This document shows, piece after piece, positions 6,291-8,441 of a stretch of 8,441 bases of DNA. A program made the translations under genes and the position numbers. The notes below the pieces were generated by a model. It was given only the letters and a program-made list of their open reading frames with translations. It had not been told where the DNA came from and ran no database searches. Each line of letters opens with the position of its first letter. Position 1 is the first letter of the stretch. Source of the stretch: a bacterium (GTDB lineage Bacteria; Coprothermobacterota; Coprothermobacteria; Coprothermobacterales; JAADFF01); assembly GCA_027063755.1 (NCBI GenBank), contig JAMORD010000077.1, forward strand, positions 1-8,441, in the 5' to 3' direction.

Positions 6291-6318
6291 GTGAAAGGGG
6301 CCTTAAGGCCCCTTTCAC
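6291..6318. terminator. Perfect 28-bp palindrome, probable bidirectional terminator
   Basis: The half-site GTGAAAGGGGCC is followed by TTAA and its exact complement, giving a 12-bp GC-rich stem with a 4-base loop. It lies between convergent genes: seven bases after the HD gene stop and directly against the oligoendopeptidase stop (TAA, 6321-6319). The plus-strand tail (TTATTTG) is only moderately U-rich. The minus-strand tail (TACTCATTAC) is not U-rich, so termination may be weaker, or not classically intrinsic, on that side. Confidence 0.8.
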
Positions 6319-8061
6319 TTATTTGAGGTAGGATATAAAGTAGTCTTCTATAAATCTAAGAGCCTCTTTCCATATTTGAGGATTGGCTATATCTATATCC
6401 ATAAGCCTTAGAAGAAGAACTCTGGGATTTTCAGATCCTCCTGCTGCAAGAAGTTCTTTATATTTGTCTACGAAGCCTTCATATCCTTCTTTGTATCTCT
6501 TAAAGATAAGCAGAGACACAAGCTCTGCCAGTGTATAAGAGTATACATAGAATGGTGTGTGCAAGAAATGTGGTATACCAACCCACTCATCTTTATATGT
6601 TTCAGGATAGTCTACACTATCTCCAAAGAGCTTTCCATATGTTTCAAGGTAGAGCTCTGATAGATCATCTGGTGATGCCCCTTCTCTGGTGACTCTTCTA
6701 TGTGCTTCTCTTTCAAAGATATAGAATGTGTTTTGTCTAAAGACTGTTCCGATGATATCTTCTATCTTGCCTGCAATTTCAGATTCTACATTTATACCCT
6801 GATTCCTAAAGTAGTCATGAAGCAGAAATTCACCAAATGTAGATGCCACTTCTGCCAAGGCCAGTGGGGGATGGAAATTTAGCGGTGTTTGTTTGCCGGA
6901 TAGCACCCCGTGAACACCATGGCCTAGCTCGTGGGCTAGTGTTGCCACATCTCGTGATGTACCTGTGAAGTTTACCATGACATATACAGGTGCTCCAGGA
7001 GACTGATACATGCAGAAGGCACCACCCATTTTGCCTGGTACCGATGGGGCATCTATGCGATTTTCTTCAAAGAACTCTGCCACGATGTCGTATATCTCCT
7101 TGTCAAAGGAGGCAAGCGATGCGAGAACGGCTTCTTTGGCTTCTTCCCAAGAGAAAGTTTTCTCTTCTCCTACAGGTGCAAAGAGGTCATAGATAGGTAG
7201 TTTGTCTCCTGCGCCAATTTTCTTTGCTTTCCAAGACCAGTATTTCTGTGGTATATACATGTTTTCCCATACGATTTCGGCCATTGTATCTACAACTTCG
7301 TCATCTACATCGTTTTCTACATTACGCATAGAGACCGGTGATGGATATTTTCTTAGATCGGCTTCTTTGTCCCAGTCCATGGCAACTATGGAAAACAAGC
7401 CTCCCAATGTTTTTCTGTTATCTCTGAAAATACTTAACATAGTATCCCATGCCCATATTCTGTCTTCTCTTTTTCCAGACATACGCATTGATCGTATCTG
7501 GGGCATGGGTATCCATTTGCCATCTTTTTCTGCTCCCAGTGTGCCACTAAGTGTATCGTAGAGCTTAACAGCTCCACCACGACCCGTAGAGTTCTTTAAG
7601 GATACTATTTGTTCTCCCTCAGGAGAAAAGGTGTGTGGTGCTTTTCTCACAAGTTTTTCAAAGAAGTGTTTGTATGTCTCAAGAGAAGGATGTTCCATAA
7701 GAGATTTTAATTTTTCCACACCCAGACCAATAAAGGTAGAAGTAATTTTGGCAAGGTATCCTTCAATCTCACCCGATTCTGCCATCATAAGGCCCATATA
7801 CTTCTGAGCATCGGGATCCTGTGTGTTCTCGGCATATTTCAAATAAATATACGCAGATGCTATGCCTACCCTATGTAAAACCCTCTCTACCTTTACAATA
7901 ATATCCTTTATTTGTTCAGGATTAATGGGAGGTGATATAGCCCTTTGTGTTTCTTCTGCAAGGCTGCGGGCTTCTTCCTTTGCCTCTTTAAATATAGAAA
8001 TAGCCTGCTGAGCATTGTCAAGCAACAAGCTTAGGTCCCATCGTGGCAACTGCTTTTCCAT
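6319..8061 (-). CDS. pepF: Oligoendopeptidase F (M3-family zinc metallopeptidase)
   Basis: A 580-residue protein of normal PepF length. The zinc-binding motif HELGH is at 377-381 (TLAHELGHGVHG), and the third ligand is E404 in LAEVASTFGEFLLHD. PGKMGGAFC (342-350) is the conserved M3B substrate-loop motif upstream. The helical N-terminal domain (about 1-200) matches the oligoendopeptidase N-terminal region that encloses the active site, and the C-terminal YSYTLAELVSLLIFKRY is also typical. There is no signal peptide, so it should act in the cytoplasm on short peptides, in peptide nutrition or turnover. GAAAGGAGG at 8078-8070 lies 8 bases before the ATG. This site can be hidden in a stem formed with RNA from further upstream. 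The gene follows an unknown gene by 50 bases on the same strand. The symbol is given by family; paralogues are common. Confidence 0.94.
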   Translation of the reverse strand: MEKQLPRWDLSLLLDNAQQAISIFKEAKEEARSLAEETQRAISPPINPEQIKDIIVKVERVLHRVGIASAYIYLKYAENTQDPDAQKYMGLMMAESGEIEGYLAKITSTFIGLGVEKLKSLMEHPSLETYKHFFEKLVRKAPHTFSPEGEQIVSLKNSTGRGGAVKLYDTLSGTLGAEKDGKWIPMPQIRSMRMSGKREDRIWAWDTMLSIFRDNRKTLGGLFSIVAMDWDKEADLRKYPSPVSMRNVENDVDDEVVDTMAEIVWENMYIPQKYWSWKAKKIGAGDKLPIYDLFAPVGEEKTFSWEEAKEAVLASLASFDKEIYDIVAEFFEENRIDAPSVPGKMGGAFCMYQSPGAPVYVMVNFTGTSRDVATLAHELGHGVHGVLSGKQTPLNFHPPLALAEVASTFGEFLLHDYFRNQGINVESEIAGKIEDIIGTVFRQNTFYIFEREAHRRVTREGASPDDLSELYLETYGKLFGDSVDYPETYKDEWVGIPHFLHTPFYVYSYTLAELVSLLIFKRYKEGYEGFVDKYKELLAAGGSENPRVLLLRLMDIDIANPQIWKEALRFIEDYFISYLK

Positions 8062-8064
8062 ATG

Positions 8065-8106
8065 ACATGCCTCCTTTCAGATAGCATTTTACCATAGGAG
8101 ACATGC
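8065..8106 (-). promoter_or_regulatory. RNA stem that would hide the pepF ribosome binding site
   Basis: In minus-strand RNA, GCAUGUCUCC (8106-8097) pairs along its whole length with GGAGGCAUGU (8074-8065), using two G-U pairs. One more A-U pair (8096/8075) closes an 11-bp stem with a 20-base loop. The GGAGG of the pepF ribosome binding site is the 5' half of the right arm. The structure forms only in RNA that starts upstream of about 8106. Confidence 0.5.
8086..8094 (-). promoter_or_regulatory. Candidate extended -10 promoter for pepF
   Basis: TGGTAAAAT read on the minus strand fits an extended -10 (TGn followed by a hexamer with five of six consensus bases). The start would fall near 8079, giving a leader of about 18 bases that begins just before the ribosome binding site. 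No good -35 is visible, which is tolerated in extended -10 promoters. Confidence 0.5.
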
Positions 8107-8111
8107 AGTAT

Positions 8112-8441
8112 TTATGGGTATGATTTGATGTTGATAAACTCAGGATGATGGGCTGTTTCTGCTAATTCTACGGTTTCTTTGGAAATCTTCCTTACATTGA
8201 TAGTTTTATTCAATGAGGGGTCTATTATAAGTAGACCTACGCGTATATCTTTGATGCCCTCTTTATTTCTTAATTTCTCTATCATCTTGCTACTCCATAG
8301 TATAGCTTCATCTTCGGTAATGTCTGGTCTAACAATCCATACACCTATGTCCTTTATTGTGTATGAATCTTTGCCACACAGTTCTGGTACGATAAGAGTC
8401 CGAATTGTATCAATATTTCTTACCAACGAAGTGGATCTTAT
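8112..8441 (-). CDS. Uncharacterised protein, C-terminal part (5' end outside window)
   Basis: The frame is open from the right edge to a TAA at 8114-8112, giving 109 residues. A TTG at 8426 could be read as a start but has no ribosome binding site, and the frame stays open upstream (IRSTS...), so the true start probably lies beyond the window. I do not recognise the protein. It looks like a small soluble alpha/beta domain: hydrophobic strands DIGVWIVRPD and IRVGLLIIDPS flank a helix (about EDEAILWSSKMIEKLRN), and one cysteine lies near the start. There is no membrane segment in the visible part. It lies 50 bases upstream of pepF on the same strand and may be co-transcribed with it. Confidence 0.6.
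   Translation of the reverse strand: MRSTSLVRNIDTIRTLIVPELCGKDSYTIKDIGVWIVRPDITEDEAILWSSKMIEKLRNKEGIKDIRVGLLIIDPSLNKTINVRKISKETVELAETAHHPEFINIKSYP

Noticed and set aside
7202-7561. 119-codon open frame on the plus strand opposite pepF
   Set aside because: It lies wholly inside the well-conserved oligoendopeptidase and gives a low-complexity Ser-rich translation, a shadow of the opposite strand's codons.
8112-8426. Complete 104-aa protein starting at TTG 8426
   Set aside because: No ribosome binding site precedes the TTG and the frame remains open to the window edge, so the gene is treated as 5'-partial.

Overview
The window is a compact stretch of genome with about 41% G+C by eye. Codon use is rich in ATA and AGA/AGG, and strong GGAGG-type ribosome binding sites precede most genes. 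Hexamers close to the bacterial -10 consensus (TATACT, TATAAT, TAAAAT) sit at sensible distances from the starts. A HAMP-type membrane sensor, an MFS carrier and an M3 oligoendopeptidase are also present. Together this suggests a bacterium, probably a peptide-using heterotroph. TruD and the MJ0936-like phosphoesterase are shared with archaea and thermophiles, so a deep-branching or thermophilic lineage is plausible, but the window does not fix the taxon. No tRNA, rRNA, CRISPR array, insertion sequence or phage gene was seen, and no stretch above 300 bases lacks a gene.

Layout. (1) 1-938, minus strand: the N-terminal 312 codons of a two-TM membrane sensor with an extracytoplasmic domain and the start of a HAMP domain; it runs off the left edge. 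(2) 977-2579, plus strand: a two-gene operon of a YfcE/MJ0936-type metallophosphodiesterase and the tRNA pseudouridine synthase TruD, overlapping by 14 bases. (3) 2512-3654, minus strand: an MFS transporter whose 3' end overlaps truD tail-to-tail by 68 bases. (4) 3721-6284, plus strand: a three-gene operon of an unrecognised 197-aa soluble protein, an unrecognised 161-aa single-TM protein and a SAMHD1-like HD-domain phosphohydrolase. (5) 6291-6318: a perfect 28-bp palindrome between convergent genes, probably a shared terminator. (6) 6319-8061, minus strand: an M3-family oligoendopeptidase F. (7) 8112-8441, minus strand: the C-terminal part of an unrecognised protein running off the right edge.

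The most interesting signals are regulatory and architectural. Both divergent intergenic regions (939-976 and 3664-3720) carry a nearly symmetric -10 element that reads as a promoter on both strands. The left-hand sensor gene has no ribosome binding site, and its -10 lies so close to the ATG that the mRNA would be almost leaderless. The leader of the oligoendopeptidase can form an 11-bp stem that hides its ribosome binding site in read-through RNA. A candidate promoter lies in the loop of that stem and would make RNA lacking the blocking arm. The two orphan proteins upstream of the HD phosphohydrolase are the best candidates for undescribed protein function.
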